From NCBI RefSeq assembly GCF_001039355.2, contig NW_019774436.1:159339-223338 (forward strand): a stretch of DNA of 64,000 nt, written 5' to 3'. This DNA is from Lingula anatina. Taxonomy: Eukaryota > Brachiopoda > Lingulata > Lingulida > Lingulidae. The translations under genes and the position numbers were made by a program. The notes below the pieces were generated by a model, which was not told where the DNA came from, ran no database searches, and saw nothing but the letters and a program-made list of their open reading frames with translations. Of this stretch, positions 33,957-48,030 are shown piece by piece (position 1 is the first letter of the stretch; each line of letters starts with the position of its first letter).

Positions 33957-36900
33957 ATCTTTTTTAATTAAGTGTCTTCTTTTTTTTCCACAATTCCACT
34001 AAAATCTAGGTATGCCTAGGTGGTTGAGAGTGCCTACTTCCCCTTGCCCACTTAAGATTTTTTCTTTTTAGGCCAAGGGTGAATCATTGCCTGCATATGA
34101 GCATAAATTATATAATCTGTGGCAGCACTATTCTGAATGCCATTGGATACTATCCTGGCTTGTTATTACTGCTTGTGTAGCATGGTTATCTAACTTTCTT
34201 TTTGCCAAATACTGTGCAGAAAGCTGAAATTGAAAGGTGCAAAATGTGCACTAACAGCATAAGTCGCAGCTGTTAGCAGAATTGTTGTTGGAAGTGGGGC
34301 TGTGTGAAACATTTTTAATCTAAAATAAAAAATGGGTGTATGTTATAGCACTGAACATTGTAAACTTTGTAAGGAGTGGGGATGGTGTTGAATGCTGTTA
34401 GCACACTGTGAGTGAGGGCGGGTGTATTTTACTGAACTCTGTTAACACGCTAATATGATAAGAGATGGTGAAGATCAGTTGGATTGTGTTCAAGGTCATG
34501 TTACATGCCAAAACTGTTCACATATAATATCACTTTTCCTAAACAAGCATCACTTGTGTTTTTATTGGTATTTTTTCATGATCATGGTATTTTGCCTTCA
34601 GCTTCTTTATTAGCATGTGATTTCCACAGGCCAGATGTATTTATTTTGGGTGCATAATGTCTCCTTTCTCAGCAAAAATTTATAACACGTCCTATCAACC
34701 AACTAACTAACCAATTAACTAACTTTTGTATCTATTTTTAAGACCTCAGACATCAAATTGTGATTAGTATTACAAAAGCAGTATAACTTAACTTCCAGTT
34801 AATGATTCTTGTACGTATATTTCTGTTATTATTTGCCTTAGCTTTCTATTGAGAGAACAGCTGCATTATTATATGTAGGCGTTACTTGCTTACTTGCACT
34901 TAAAGTAGAGCTATGAAGATTAAGTGTTAAGTCATGTCTGCACGTTCAAGACCATGAGGTTGTTCTTTATGTGTCATTTTGTCAGTCTTATATTCTGGGT
35001 CTCTCAAGCATGGTTTTGTTATATTAGCACAAATAACAGGGTTTCTACTGGATTTGAACTTGAAGATTATTTAGGTTACAATCTGAAATTATTGGGGTAT
35101 TGCTTAGTTATTTTGAGGCACTGTACAAGAAAGTAGAGGTCATTTACATAAATGTGTCTGAATAAGCTTAGTGAAATTTTTTTAAAGCAATCTTAATGAA
35201 CATGTCAATGGCATGGAAATGAAACGAAAGTAAAATACTTAAAATTTCTTTCCCCCAAAAGGGTTAAATTGAAAAAAATATTGCATGCTATTAAGAGCCG
35301 AGCAATTATCTTTACGACACAAGACCTTATTGTCTTATGTGAAATTTTGTATCAATGATAAATGCTCATTAGAAATACATTTTTGTTCTCAGGGGTCTTG
35401 GCTCCTAGTAAATTTGCACCTAACCCTTTTGCATCAAGGCCTGCAGAGTCAGGAGTGTCCTCTACATCTGCACAGTCATCAGACTCAGAGTCAGGTAAAG
35501 TATTATTAAATGAAAATTAATTTTTGGGTTAATGAGGTTATTTATTTACATGTATATAGTTCATTTCTTTCATCAAATATCCCCATTCAAGTTTAAGATA
35601 TGATTGTACATTACACAACTTCAGAACATTTAAAATTTGAAATAAAAAAATGTCAATTTATTGATTCTTATTATTAAATTATTATTTTTGAATTAAAATT
35701 TCATATCTTTAAAAAAAGGCAAATGAGTTAACCTTCTCCTGCATTAATATTTCAGAGGAAAGAAAAGAGAGGCCTATAATTGCACCTGCCCACCTAAGAG
35801 TTTCCCCTCTTGTGAGGCGGTCTAGTAAGTTTGATTTTTATCTTCATCATGTAGAAGAAAATGTTTTTTAGAGTGTCAGATTGTGTAGGAAAACAAACAA
35901 ATATTTTCACCTATGCAACTGTGAGTGAACAAGGAGATACATTACTTCTTGGTGTGAGTAAGTGTGCATTTATGAAAGGTCAACATGTGAAGATGTGAAT
36001 TGTATGCACAAAACATGCTGTGGTCGACAGAAAGTTTTAACAGTATTTTACTCTATTTGCAGAAATCTTTTCTAGGGTTTTGATTATAGTTATGACATAT
36101 AGAAAGATTTTCCTTGAAATCATGTAATTTGGAGATTTTAATTCAATTCTGATGATGGCCCTGGATCCCCAGCTGATTAAGTGTTTGGCCCTAAGATAAA
36201 TGCGCAGAGATTTTTTAACCTAGGTGTTTGTTTGGAGAGATAATGGATTAATGTTGAACAAATGTGGGATTGGTTTTGTTTTGATTCAGATTGGTTTTGT
36301 TTTGATTCAGCATGTTTCTTGATTGATTTTAGATTCATCTTCAAATGAAGCCAATTCATCATTTGCTGTCAGAAACATTCTCCGACCTTCTACTTTAAGT
36401 GCACAGACAGCAGAATTAGGGAAAGGATTAAAATCAGGTAATACTCTTTGTGTCATCTCACACTATCAAGAGATAAAATTCAGAAATCCAAGCGAGGTGT
36501 GCCCTGCCATCAGTCTATGTCTTGTTTATTTTATGGCTTTTATTAAAAATGAAACTTGACATTTGCTAAATCTGCAGGTTTATTGCATGATATTGTTATT
36601 TACCATTATTTACCATATTTTCAAAAATATCCAGACAATATTTTTACAGTAGTTGTAAATAAGAACAATGCATTATTTTACTTGTTCTAGTACAGAATGT
36701 ATAGGTTTTGACTTTTTTCATTTATAAGATGAAGAATCTGAACCGTGTTCAAGTTCAGCAGATGGGGAGAAAACGAAACCGCTGTCACTTTTATCACATC
36801 AGTCAGAGGATGGACAAAAAGGAAGCGTGTTTGCATGTGTTGTCACAAAGCCAAGGTGAGTCAAAAAGAGACTAATAGGACACTAAATAACTGATATTTT

Positions 36901-39900
36901 AATAGTGGTTCTGTTTATATACCCTAATTGTCATTTGTTGTGAACTTTGTTATCTAAGTAAAGAATCAGTAAGTAAGTAGATAATCAGTCAATTTTTTGG
37001 AACACACCAAATCTTTCACTAAAATTATTTTGTTAATATTTTTTTTGTTAAATGGTTTGTTATAATGTTTCTTTGAACAAACAATTTATGCAAGTCAGTG
37101 TTTTAATAATTGGAAGTTTGTATTTGATTTTTTCAGTTCTACGGAAACTGAAGGCCAAAAATTTGTTTTTGGTCAAAAAATGGATGAAAGAGTGGTTGTA
37201 AGTACTTCTCATGTAAATTTGTAGTCAGACACAATTTCAGTTATATTAAGTACCTTGATTTCTTTTACATATAATTTATATTTGAATATTGTATAATTTT
37301 GATAAATCTGAAATGTGCATGCAATATTTATGATTTATTTCAGAATGCTCCACTCTCTCCTGCTGCAGAGCCAAGTGAAAACACATTTGAAGAAAAAGCC
37401 AAATCTGAAGGTAGGAGTGTCACCTTGTCAACCAGTTAGTAATACATAAGAGAATTCATTTTGAATTTTTATTAGATTGATTAAAGCAGTGTATGGGTAT
37501 GATGGAGCAAAGAGAAAGTTGATTATTAAAATGTCTTGTCTATGTAAAGGCATAGCAGCAGAGGCAGAAACTATTCAAATTACATCTTAATTAGGGTTCA
37601 TCATAGAAAACGCAAATTGAACGTAAATTTTTGTTCATCTTAGAAAACACAACTCCTACCAAGACTCTGGAGGAATCTGCCAATGAGTACCAGGCGAAAC
37701 AAGCTATTAAAGAATATAAAGAGGTGGAAGTTGTTACAGGAGAGGAGGAGGAATCCAATGTTTTTCATGTGAGTTGGCCGTGAATTATCATGTGAATTTG
37801 TGTATAAAGCACTTATCACTTTACATGTTCAGGATTCAAGTTGTTTTAACAATTTAAACATTTTAGAATGTGCAGGATTAGTAAGAAATATCATGATAGC
37901 TGCTCTATTTTATTTTATTTAAAAAATGTGGCAAATTTGAATTATGGACTGGTTTTACATCTTGTAGAGAAGCGCTTAAGTTTCAGTGAAATTATTAAAT
38001 TGAAAACTTAAACAGTGTTGAATGTTCTTTAAAAATGTCAGAATCTGATTCATTTTATTTTTTTTTGATTCAAGTCACAGTGGTAATAACAATATTAAGG
38101 CATGTTATCCATTTTGCATATTTTATTTTCCAGAACTATTGTAAACTATTTGTATTTGACAAAAGCACACAGGCATGGGTAGAAAAAGGTCGAGGGCATT
38201 TACGTCTTAATGACTCTTTACCAGATGAAAATAGGAAATTCCACTCTAGACTAGGTAAAAAGAGGGTACTAAATTCAATAGGTTTCAAAGAATGTTGAAA
38301 AATAATCTTTGTCAAACTACCAATGATCCAATAGAATCTTTAATTATCTACTAGATGAAAAGCACAAGTTCTTTTTCATTTTAACCTTTTGCCTAGGTTT
38401 TATTCATATATATAATCCAAGCAAGTTCAGGTTTCATAGAGTGTCATGTAATAAGACCTGTTAGGGTTAAAGTTACAGTTTGAGCTCAAGGGTATGATTA
38501 TAGTTTAAATACTGAAAGGACATTCAAAATGTTGGCAGGATTTATGTCCATATAGCTTCACCACAGTTAGTGTGTACATTGTCTTTTCAGTGATGAGAAC
38601 AACTGGCAGTTTACGCGTGGTATTGAATTGTAAGATCTGGTCTGGGATGTCAGTGGATAGAGCCAGTCATAAGAGTGTTAGGATAACAGCTCTGGAAGAA
38701 GACGGACTCAAAGTTTACTTAATAATGGTAGATATATGGCTTTCTTCCTTTTGTTGAAGACTGAATAAATATTTTAATATAATAAAATAAATAAATAAAT
38801 ATAAATGAATAAATAATATTGATTGATATTGATATTGATATTGATTTTTTGCTTATTGTGATATGAAAAAAAATCCACAGGAAAATGTGAAAGAAAGTTT
38901 CATCATTCATTTTGACTTTTTAGGCCACTCCTAAAGATACAGAGCAGCTATTCAGGGCAATAGACTGGAGGGTACAGCAACTTAAAGTTGCCGAGGAGAC
39001 AGAAGCCAAGACAGCAGAAACAGTGGCGTCAAACTCAGAAAATGGAGTAGGTAGTCATTCACATCACAGCAAGAGAAAAGTGGAAGACAATGAGACAGAA
39101 GCAACAGGAGGTGTGGAAGTGCCTTCAAAAAAATCCAGGTATGCTTGGCATGGTGTATGGTTTTACAACCTTCTGAAATGAAACATTTTAGTTTTGTTGC
39201 AATTTTACATAAGCGATTTCTGTAATAGGCCCCTTAATTTATGCTAAGAGAATCATTTAGAGATATATATAAATGACAATTTTAAATATTTTTGGTTGGT
39301 GAAATTCATTTGCAGTACCTCAGTGGTCAGTAAAATGTCTTTTAATGAAAAAAATGTTTACTTACAAACAAAGCCTGCAGATGAAGTTGTAATTGTGCAA
39401 GGTATATGTATGGACATCTTATTCTATATCATTTCAGACAGAGCAGCAGTCCTGAAGATTCTGACAGACCATTAGACTCGCAGGAAGAGTCCAACTGTGA
39501 CAGTCTACTAGATGTTGACTCTGGTAAGAACCATTTTACTCAAAAACATTGCCTCTTGGATGGAATGATTTAGATTCAACACTGGGTTCTTGGGACAAAA
39601 GACAGGGCTTCTGTTGATGACCAAAACCTATCCTCGGCAGCTTTCGGCAGAACTGTGTTTTTGCGGCTTATCTTAGATTTAGTCTGTATTTTTGTTATTT
39701 TTTTAACCATATTTACAAGGGGCAGGCAGTGGTGATATATATTAAGCATCAAAAGGAAGTAAAAAAGGACCCAGAGTGAAGTAAAAATAGTTTTATATAA
39801 TTGATGATTATGTTTTGTTTTACTTTAATGTTCTGTCCAGCTTGTAAATTGAATTTCATGTTTTTCTTTTGTTTACAGCATCAAATTCAAGTTACAGCCT

Positions 39901-39922
39901 TCAGTCCACGCCAGGACAGTAA
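31599..39922 (+). CDS. RANBP3: Ran-binding protein 3 (nuclear export cofactor)
   Basis: Nuclear cofactor of CRM1/exportin-1 that binds Ran-GTP through a RanBD1 domain. Exons: 31599-31617, 31865-31945, 32185-32243, 32497-32776, 33317-33409, 35393-35494, 35756-35824, 36333-36437, 36729-36855, 37137-37197, 37344-37410, 37644-37768, 38134-38254, 38591-38727, 38924-39138, 39438-39523, 39879-39922 (TAA). All phases fit, giving 596 aa (human about 567). The N-terminal half has three FG-type repeats on one pattern (HVFGQGMSERV, FLFGQGMSQRV, FVFGQKMDERV) in a Ser-rich linker. The RanBD1 domain spans about residues 375-500: EYKEVEVVTGEEEE, CKLFVFDKSTQAWVEKGRG, LRLND, RTTGSLRVVLN. A KRK-containing acidic tail follows. 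The 93-nt exon at 33317 is in phase but poorly conserved, so it may be optional. Confidence 0.95.
33410..35392. other. Large RANBP3 intron with a 29-bp poly-C tract
   Basis: Nearly 2 kb of AT-rich intron. The only notable feature is an uninterrupted run of C at 33925-33953, the longest C homopolymer in the window. No exon was found inside. Confidence 0.75.
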
Positions 39923-40686
39923 ACCCTGTGGATATTGACTGATTTGTTACTGAGTTGGGAACTCACACTGTTTATTGCCATGCTACAAGAATCAGTTCCA
40001 GCCTGGAGAGCTATGCCATTTTATTACTTGGTAGTGAAATGGGAATCACAACCTAAAAACGGGCACCAGATACAGATGATCTGGTTTACTGTTGAAATTG
40101 GCTTTCTTCCAGTTGTTATTGAGCTAGAAACAGGCAAATTTCTTTCTGTTATCACTCTGTTAAAGAATAAGTCCAGGACTGGAAACCTGCATACATGCAG
40201 TATTACTTGGTAGTATAACACAGTTCTGTCAATTACTGCTTGAATGGTGTAGTTCTGTGAGGATAGAATATCTCAGAAGCCAGTGACAATCACAACAATT
40301 CACATTCTGCTAGAAGCAGTGCATCCACTAGCCAACACGGTGGAACTGGTGTTAGATGTATTGCAATGGTTAAACATCTTGCATTGGGATTAGTTAGTGA
40401 GCAAGCACAGCAGTTGACTTTGCTGCAAGCTTAGATAAAACGCGTCCATCTTTGAATTGGTTTACAATTAGACTATCTAAAAATCAGATGCTTCAAAAGT
40501 GAAAAGAGCACATGCTCCCTGCAATGATGAAATTCAGTTGTCAATGAGCAGAATCGACAGTATTTTTTATCAAACATATTTAGTTCTAAGCCTTTATCTA
40601 CCACCAGTGGTAGATGAACAGAAAATAATATTATTGTAATGCTGTTTGTGACAGCATGGGGAATATAAATCGCTCTTTACAGTTAA

Positions 40687-40697
40687 AATAAAATAAA
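40687..40697 (+). terminator. Poly(A) signals of RANBP3
   Basis: Two overlapping AATAAA hexamers, 765 nt after the RANBP3 stop. Confidence 0.55.
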
Positions 40698-40761
40698 ATG
40701 CAAAATTTTGGACAAAAAAGAAGATGCTTTAGTTCTGTCACTTCTAAAATGCTTTGCACAT

Positions 40762-40767
40762 TTTATT
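40762..40767 (-). terminator. Candidate poly(A) signal of FGGY
   Basis: TTTATT on the + strand reads AATAAA on the minus strand, 343 nt beyond the FGGY stop at 41110. Confidence 0.45.
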
Positions 40768-41109
40768 TCAGTAAACAACCAAAAATTAAAATTTCTTCAT
40801 ATGACTTTGGGCATGCAGCCCCCCCCCCCTTTCTAAAAAAAAAAAAAAAAAAATACAAGATCTTTGTAGTAAGTATAAGTTGAACCCCTAAAAAATTTAA
40901 ACTCTAAAATGAATATAATGTGTCCATCCACAGGTAATGAATGGCCCTTTTCATCCTCCAATTTACTGCATTTGTCTTAAAGTAGATATGTTTTATATGA
41001 AAAATTTTAAGTGTAGTGAATGGCCTCTATGGAAGCACCAAAAAGTATCTAAAGAAGGCAAAAGAAATGCCACGTAGACCCCACATTTCCCTGCAAGCCA
41101 CTGTGGCAG

Positions 41110-44100
41110 TCAGTGTGTCATTATCTTGTTGTATTCTCTCTGATGTTCCAACATTTTCAAAAACACCTGATATTTCCTCTTGTGAAAATCTTGACATTGT
41201 TCCTGAGGATACACAATTTTTCCAGCTCCACACATCTTTGCCATGGCATCCTATATGTTACAAATTTATTACTGTACTATTGTGACAGTAGTAGCCCAGA
41301 GTTTAACGAGATGTAATTACATTTTGGCATTTGCAAAAAATTTAAAATTTAGCTTAAAAAAGTGCTTTTCAGTCTTGAAATATTAACAAAAACTTTTTAC
41401 CAGTATAATTTGATATAATTTATACTCTTTTAAAATAGAATACAGTGTTTCATAATCTTCTTTTAATAGAACTTGTGCAGTATATTATGTTAAAAGCTGT
41501 TTACAGGTTGTGGCATTAATAAAAATTCAAGCTGATACATATGAAAAATGAACACATTAACAACCATAAAGGACTGCCTGTGGGGCCATGTATAAGCTTC
41601 AGCCTACCTGAATTGAGTTAAAGTCTCCAGATGCAAGTGCCCCCAGTATTGCTGAACCTAACAAGACTGACTCTGTTTGGTCTGGCAGCATTATTGGTAT
41701 ACCTGAATGAAATGTGAGAAAGAAAGAAAATATTTACAGCAATATAAAGTTATGTATCACATAATTCCACATACGTTTATATTAAGAGAAGTAATATAAT
41801 ATCTGTATGAACCCCACACTGAAATTCTGGAACTGGAACCTGTGCACATTTCTAATAGCAAATCTATGCAGATCTTTTACTAATCAGACACAATAGTGTT
41901 TTAAAAAGATGCCATTTTATCTGGCTATGTCTCCATAAAATTTATATTTTAGGAAGCTTTGTGTCCCTTCTTTATAGGTACTAATTCATTTCATACATCT
42001 ACACTGTGTAAATTAAATAGGCAAAGGTCAATGAAAAAAGGGAGGGGGGATTCAGGGTGCATGTTCTCCAAAAGCTTCCATAAATCAAGAAAAGTAAGAA
42101 AATGAGGCTAGCCCTGTGATCTCTCCCCCCAAGGGTCCCCTCTGACCCACAGTAAATATCCAGCTTACCAGTGACATCTGCATGAGTTTGTACATATACC
42201 GAGTTCTTGGCCAATCCACCACACATAAACATCATCTCAACCTGGTGTCCTGCAGCCTTCAATGCTTCTAGAATGTGCTTTGTACCATACTGAAAGTAAA
42301 ATGGGTAATATTTACTGTTTAAACTAAAGTTTTAAATTACACAGCATAATTTTCTCAACAATTTTGGATAGGATATACCCTAGTGATAAACAGATGGTTG
42401 CTGAAATAAAGTTTTTTTTGCTATATTATGACGTAAAAAGCATTGTATGCCTGTAACGTATCCATTAATCCTGTGTTACATTAGGTGAATTTGATAACCT
42501 TAAAGATATCTACTGAAAGGCTAGTGAAAGGCATGCATGTTAATTTCATGTTCAACTTAGTTTACTATAATTCAGAAAGCAATCAAACATTATCATTAAA
42601 AACATAATAAGGATATCACATCATCTTTAAAAATATCATATAAATATAAATATTGATAATCAGAAATCAAAATTATTCAAATTGGTCCTCACTGCTAATG
42701 CCTGTATTGTTGCCAAATGATTGCATGCCAATTCCTCTACACCACAGGCTAATGTCAGTCCACTGATCTAATAAAAGAAAGAGTTTTAGTTTTGTAATAC
42801 CATCATGAAAAACACAAGAAGAAGATCCTGAAATATATTGTAGTTTGAAATTTACCTTACTGAATGATAGCTAGTGCTTAATCACACTGAATCACAAAGT
42901 ACATCAGCCTCATCAGCTATTTTTAATATTAAACTTCTTTTTTATTGAATAGAAATGTAAAATTATGACTGAAAGGAACTGAACTTGTCAACTATTATCA
43001 TAACAAGTTGTTGAAACCATTTAAAATACACTTAACCATTCCCTTTAACGTAGAATCTGCCAGGGGTGATCGGTTGCCATGGAAATCTGGCCACATGTGT
43101 AAGTCACGAGTCAACTCTGCACTATGACTTAAACCTTGCTTTTCTGCCATTGATTGAATCAGCTGATTCAAATAAACTGACAAATGAATACCCCTAAAAA
43201 AACCCAGTGACATAATATGAACGGTCATATCAAAAGTTTGTTGACAAAACTTTTGTTTAGGTGTAAGGAAAAGCGGAAAAAAAATACAGGCTTTCCTGTT
43301 TACGTTGGTCTTTCCATCTTTCATGATTATGTGCTACAGTGCTTTTTAGAATTTGAGAAAAAGTCACATTTTTGTAAAAATTAATAAATTTTCCTACTCT
43401 TTCTCTGCTCTCTGAAGGGCTTCTGAATAGGCTGGGTGTGTTTCCACAATGTGGTCTATCTACAACCAAGATGTATGACATTTTCAAAATATATGAAAAT
43501 CACTTCTCGATAATAGGTGACGTCATTATATTTAATTTGAGCCAAACATATTGTAACAAGATACACTTACACATAACCCAATTCTTAAAGTTGCATCCAT
43601 TCCTACTTGACAAAGTATAATTTCTATGTTTAATAAATGCAAAATACTTCTTTTGGTATAGACTACTATTTCCCCGTTTCCCCCAAGCAGTCTGTTTCTA
43701 CTCATTCATCTGCCTTTCACTTTTATTTTTTATCCAGATTATTATATAACAGATACATGTATGCCACATTTGTGTGGTACCAGTTATAACTGATATATAT
43801 TTACCAGCTTCCCACAAGCAGTTTGCCCAGCTTCATTTGTCCAAAACTCTGGCACCATTACGTTATAGAATGGTCCCCACACCCCTGGGACAAACACTGG
43901 GTCTTTGTTCATCTGGAGATCAATAATACACGATTTCTCCTAAATATTTTACCATGTATCTAAACAATGTAAAGTGTAAACATACAGACTGGCAAAATAA
44001 TACAGCAATATACAATCTCTGAGCTTCTGACAGTCCAGTCCCACATTTCTACTGTTATGAGCATTTTAAAGAAAACTTATGTTAACTGATACTCACTAAA

Positions 44101-47100
44101 ACATTTATCATAAACATAAATAAAATACAAGAAGTAGTGTCTTAACCTGCGTAAGTAAAACACTGCTTTAAGAAAATCGATACATTACATATTTTCCATA
44201 AATTAATGTCTATTACATGACTTATATAGTTATGGTCTCAACAAGTAGAGTGCAGAAGTCACTGTTGTCATTTTTGACAACTAACAAGTGACAACTACAG
44301 TACCTTCATGTGACATGCAGAGGTCCCACTAATGACAGCTATTCTGGATCCCAGTGGAATATGTCTGGTGACTTCTGTCTGACAGCCAATGACCCCTAAA
44401 ATTCCACATAGATATCATAAAGACGATTTCCTGGAATGATCAAAATACATGCAGACTTCTTACACAATATACGGAGAAGCTTTACAATAAAATATTTGCA
44501 TTTGCTTTCATGAAATAAGATTTGTTAAGTTGGATCTTAGCTTTAACTTTACATAAATGGCATGAATAATAACCATAATACACAATTCCAAAATTTTAAA
44601 TATACAATTATTCAAAGCTTTTCACACACACTGGTAGATCAAAGATTCAGCAAGGCAGAGGGGCACAAGGAATTTTTTGGACAAAATCCATTTAACAAAA
44701 TATGTTGAAGAAAACACCTTTCTGCCTGTACAAATTTTTCAAAAATTTCACTGTTATACTGTAATGTATGCACATGCCTGCTCCTCTGGATGGACCATCC
44801 AGTCAGCATACCTATTCCTCCTGCATGTGCATCTATTATGCCAGTTCCTACTGCCAATGTAGCACGTAGTCCTAGATCTTCAGCTGCGTGCTCAGACAGA
44901 CCCTCACCACACTGGTATCCTGGCATTCTGAAGTCATTACCTTTCAAAAATAGGATGTTAACTCATTAAAAAGCATACACATAGTCAATAATATGTAAAA
45001 TGAAATTCCAATGCCATTTTGTTTGAAATGTGTTTCACCAAGCGCAATTGGTTTATGTTAAAATAGAGTGCTAAAATGAATGAATTTTAAATTGTTCATT
45101 ATCCATTTCGAAAGCCAATAAAATATTCCACTGTCTTACTTTGATAATTACCTATTTTTCTGTAGTTGTCTTCTGTCAAATCCTCAAGGCCAATTTGTTT
45201 GAAATAATCATTACTCCATGATCCTTCCCCTGGTCTTTCAGGTTGTAGAACATAGGTCCATTTACAGACCACGGAACACAGCGATCTAGAAATACACAGC
45301 ATTTAAAACTTTATAAAACTTATTTAAATCCTACATTGCAGACAATAATCATCAGGGGATTAGCTAGGGTACTTAACTTTTTTTTTATTGATTCTTTAAA
45401 CATGTGGTATCTGTGGGAGGGGGGGGCATAATAGATGGGGGATGGGGTGTCATTTTTTGTTCAAAATGGGTGCCACGACATTATTCATATACCATCCTTT
45501 TTTAAATTTTCATGTGTACACTCACTGCATATGAGCTACATCCCTGATTATATTTGTTAACACCTTTCTTGTGAGTTCACCCAAGACATGGAATGCCATA
45601 TCATTGTAAATGACCTATAGATTTAAAAGTCTGCACATCTCTCCACTGCATTGTGGAGATAAAGAGAGTAAAGCATTTCATTTACAAAGGCATTCCAATT
45701 TGGTATTCTGTTTTGTATACCAATGTTCAAAGTGAAATTAATTACAGCAATCCATAAAAAACAAACTGCAAAGGGCAATATTAAAGGGATAATAACTCTT
45801 TGTTTTGGTCAAAAAATGAGTTTTCCTGGAGTAAACAACAATTTTCCCATACTTACCAATGGTAACTTAATGAATCCATTTTTACATTCCCTGGTTTTTT
45901 TTTCTAAAAAGTTTGGTTTATTGTTAAAATCTCTTAAGAGATTTTAACAGAGTATAGCCATCAATGGAGGTCACGTGGTCTAAAGACAAGCTCAGATATC
46001 AGAATAATAGCTATAACTGCCGTTTTTGTGGTAAAACAGAATATATTATATTTCTATGAGTTATTCACAATGTTTTTATTGTGAAATATAGATCTCATAC
46101 AAAGAGTTATTATCCCTTTAAACAACTGACCTTGATAAGCTTCCAGTTGCTTTCCATGTTAGAAAATCTGGCAACTCCATGAAATATTCTGCTTTATCCC
46201 AACATTCCATTTTCAGGTTCTGAAAATTTTTAAAAAGTTTAAACATGAATTCTAGGCAATTTAAAGAACAAAAAAATCTAACATGTAAGTTCTGAAAAGC
46301 ATAAATGCCAAAACAAATCAATGAGTTATAAAAAAAACCTAGCCATGGATTAAGTCAAGCCTCTTTTATAAATCTGAGGTGTGGATTACAATATTCTAGA
46401 TTTAAAATTTGTAAAATTGATTTTGTACAAAATTGCCATCCATTTTGTTACAAAATGATGCCTAAAATTAAACAAAATCAATTATGAAGTATAATGTAAA
46501 AATCTATACCTAATAAATGTGCTTAAAACCACCCAGAGCAGAAGACCTTTATAAGCAAAACATTTTTTTCAGAAAATTTCAACACTTTTCTGATTTACAG
46601 ATTTGAGCTACTCTCAGAATGAAGCTCATATAGAGACTGATGAATTTTACTTTAACAGTAAAATTTCTTTAAAAATTAATAACCTAAAAACACTATAATG
46701 TTCTTGGTGTTTTTGAATAGGGTATACCTTTGTGAGAAGTGGAAACTGCTGGAATTTCCAGAAAAATTCATTATTTTTTTAAAAGGTTTAATGCAAATAA
46801 TAACCTCCTTCAGCCACATGAGCTTGGGTGTTTCCATTTCTGGAGATATAATCCCTCCAACATAGTCCAGCACCCTGTGTTTTGTAGCATTGATCCTGTC
46901 TGCTTGATGAGAGGCACGGTGATCCATCCACATTACTATGTTCCTATTAGCATCTCCTGTAGGAATAGTTTTCTTTTATTAACCAAAGGATAGACATAGA
47001 CATGCAAATGAAAAGCTTACTCAGTAGTTTGAAAGAAATTTAATTTGTCATTTGGTTAATTAACAGAACTCTGGCTTTACCTTGAACAGACTACGCACAG

Positions 47101-48030
47101 AAATCTAAAAGTGACTCTTTTAACTGAGCTCCACATAAGACAAATTAAGACATTATCACTTAGGCAGGGATTCCTTGATCAAGCAGCTATCACCTGCAGA
47201 CAACCCTTAAGAAAGATGTTGCTTCTGTATTAGACCAAAAGTAGCCATGGCTTCAATTTGTTTGATAGAATATTAAAAAAATGTTAACATCAAAAGCCCC
47301 CCCCCCCCCCTACACACACACACACACAACAAGGGTGCCCTGAGAAAGACAGTGATCATTATATCAAAACAGCTCCATCTTACAGACACCATAGCTGTGC
47401 TAAAGGCAAAGACCACACAATTATTATCTAAGTCATTAGTTTAATTATTATATCGATAAATTTTGCTGACAAGTGACATACCTGATGGACTGGCAGTGAC
47501 TGGCTGTCCATCTTTACCAAGCACCACAAGAGAGCATGTTGAATCAAAACCAATTCCTTTGATTTCTTCCTTGTTGACTTTTGATGTGACTGCCTGAAAA
47601 CAGAAACATTCACTTTCTAATGCCCCATTAAAAAGACGTTGAAAAGAGACGTGTAAAACCACACCGATTTTTTTTTTTTTTTTTTTGGGGGGGGGGGGGT
47701 GCATTCACTCCCCCTGGTGCAAAAAACATTGGGGTAGATCTATTCTAGAAACGATGAGTGCCTCGTCTGTCCCAACCGCCCTGCAGAGAACATATGGATA
47801 AAATTTTTAAAATATCTGTTGCTGATAAGCCAGTGGGTACAGACTGTTACCTTCACTGTCTTGCAGCACATTGCCCAAACATCTTCAGATGATTGTTCGT
47901 AATAACCTGGCTTTGGTTCCCATATCTGTATTGGCTGGCTGGCTGTCGCAAGAATGTCGCCGTCGCTGTTCACGAGTGCCGCTCGTACACTCGCCGTCCC
48001 AACATCTACACCGATATAATATCTCCCCAT
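41110..48030 (-). CDS. FGGY: FGGY-family carbohydrate (ribulose) kinase
   Basis: ATP-dependent sugar kinase of the FGGY family; the human orthologue is a D-ribulokinase-like enzyme. Exons (minus): 48030-47851, 47593-47482, 46956-46805, 46219-46131, 45285-45152, 44940-44812, 44395-44304, 43912-43805, 43459-43398, 43193-43037, 42767-42693, 42289-42169, 41702-41608, 41250-41110 (TGA). Total 1647 nt in frame, 548 aa against about 551 in human. N-terminal phosphate-binding motif [21 protein letters not shown]; substrate-site region [20 protein letters not shown] with the expected catalytic Asp; [26 protein letters not shown] signature-like FMCGGLAKN. The last exon ([29 protein letters not shown]) was found by matching the family's C-terminus. 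The upstream in-frame TTG at 48048 is not used as a start. Confidence 0.95.
45353..45546 (+). mobile_element. Possible hAT-like MITE in FGGY intron 4
   Basis: Starts CAGGGGATTAGCTAGGG and ends with GAGCTACATCCCTG, imperfect inverted ends of the CAGGG...CCCTG type. The interior is G-rich and non-coding (GGGAGGGGGGGGC, GATGGGGGATGGGG). No clear target duplication. Confidence 0.4.
45781..46121 (+). mobile_element. MITE with TTAA ends in FGGY intron 4
   Basis: Flanked by TTAA on both sides, with inverted ends AAGGGATAATAACTCTTTG (45784 onward) and CAAAGAGTTATTATCCCTT (to 46118). The inside is non-coding and contains a perfect 26-bp palindrome at 45923-45948 (GTTAAAATCTCTT and its complement). 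TTAA target sites point to the piggyBac superfamily. The element ends only about 8 bp from the splice donor (46130-46129) of the FGGY exon 46219-46131. Confidence 0.8.

Larger units (their letters stand above)
39923..41109. other. Convergent 3' UTR region of RANBP3 and FGGY
   Basis: No coding exon. Poly(A) signals of the two convergent genes lie about 70 bp apart (40687 on +, 40762 on -). A short run of C followed by a run of A is at 40820-40852. Confidence 0.7.

Noticed and set aside
45723-45947. 74-residue plus-strand open frame in FGGY intron
   Set aside because: It overlaps the TTAA MITE and shows no conserved motif.
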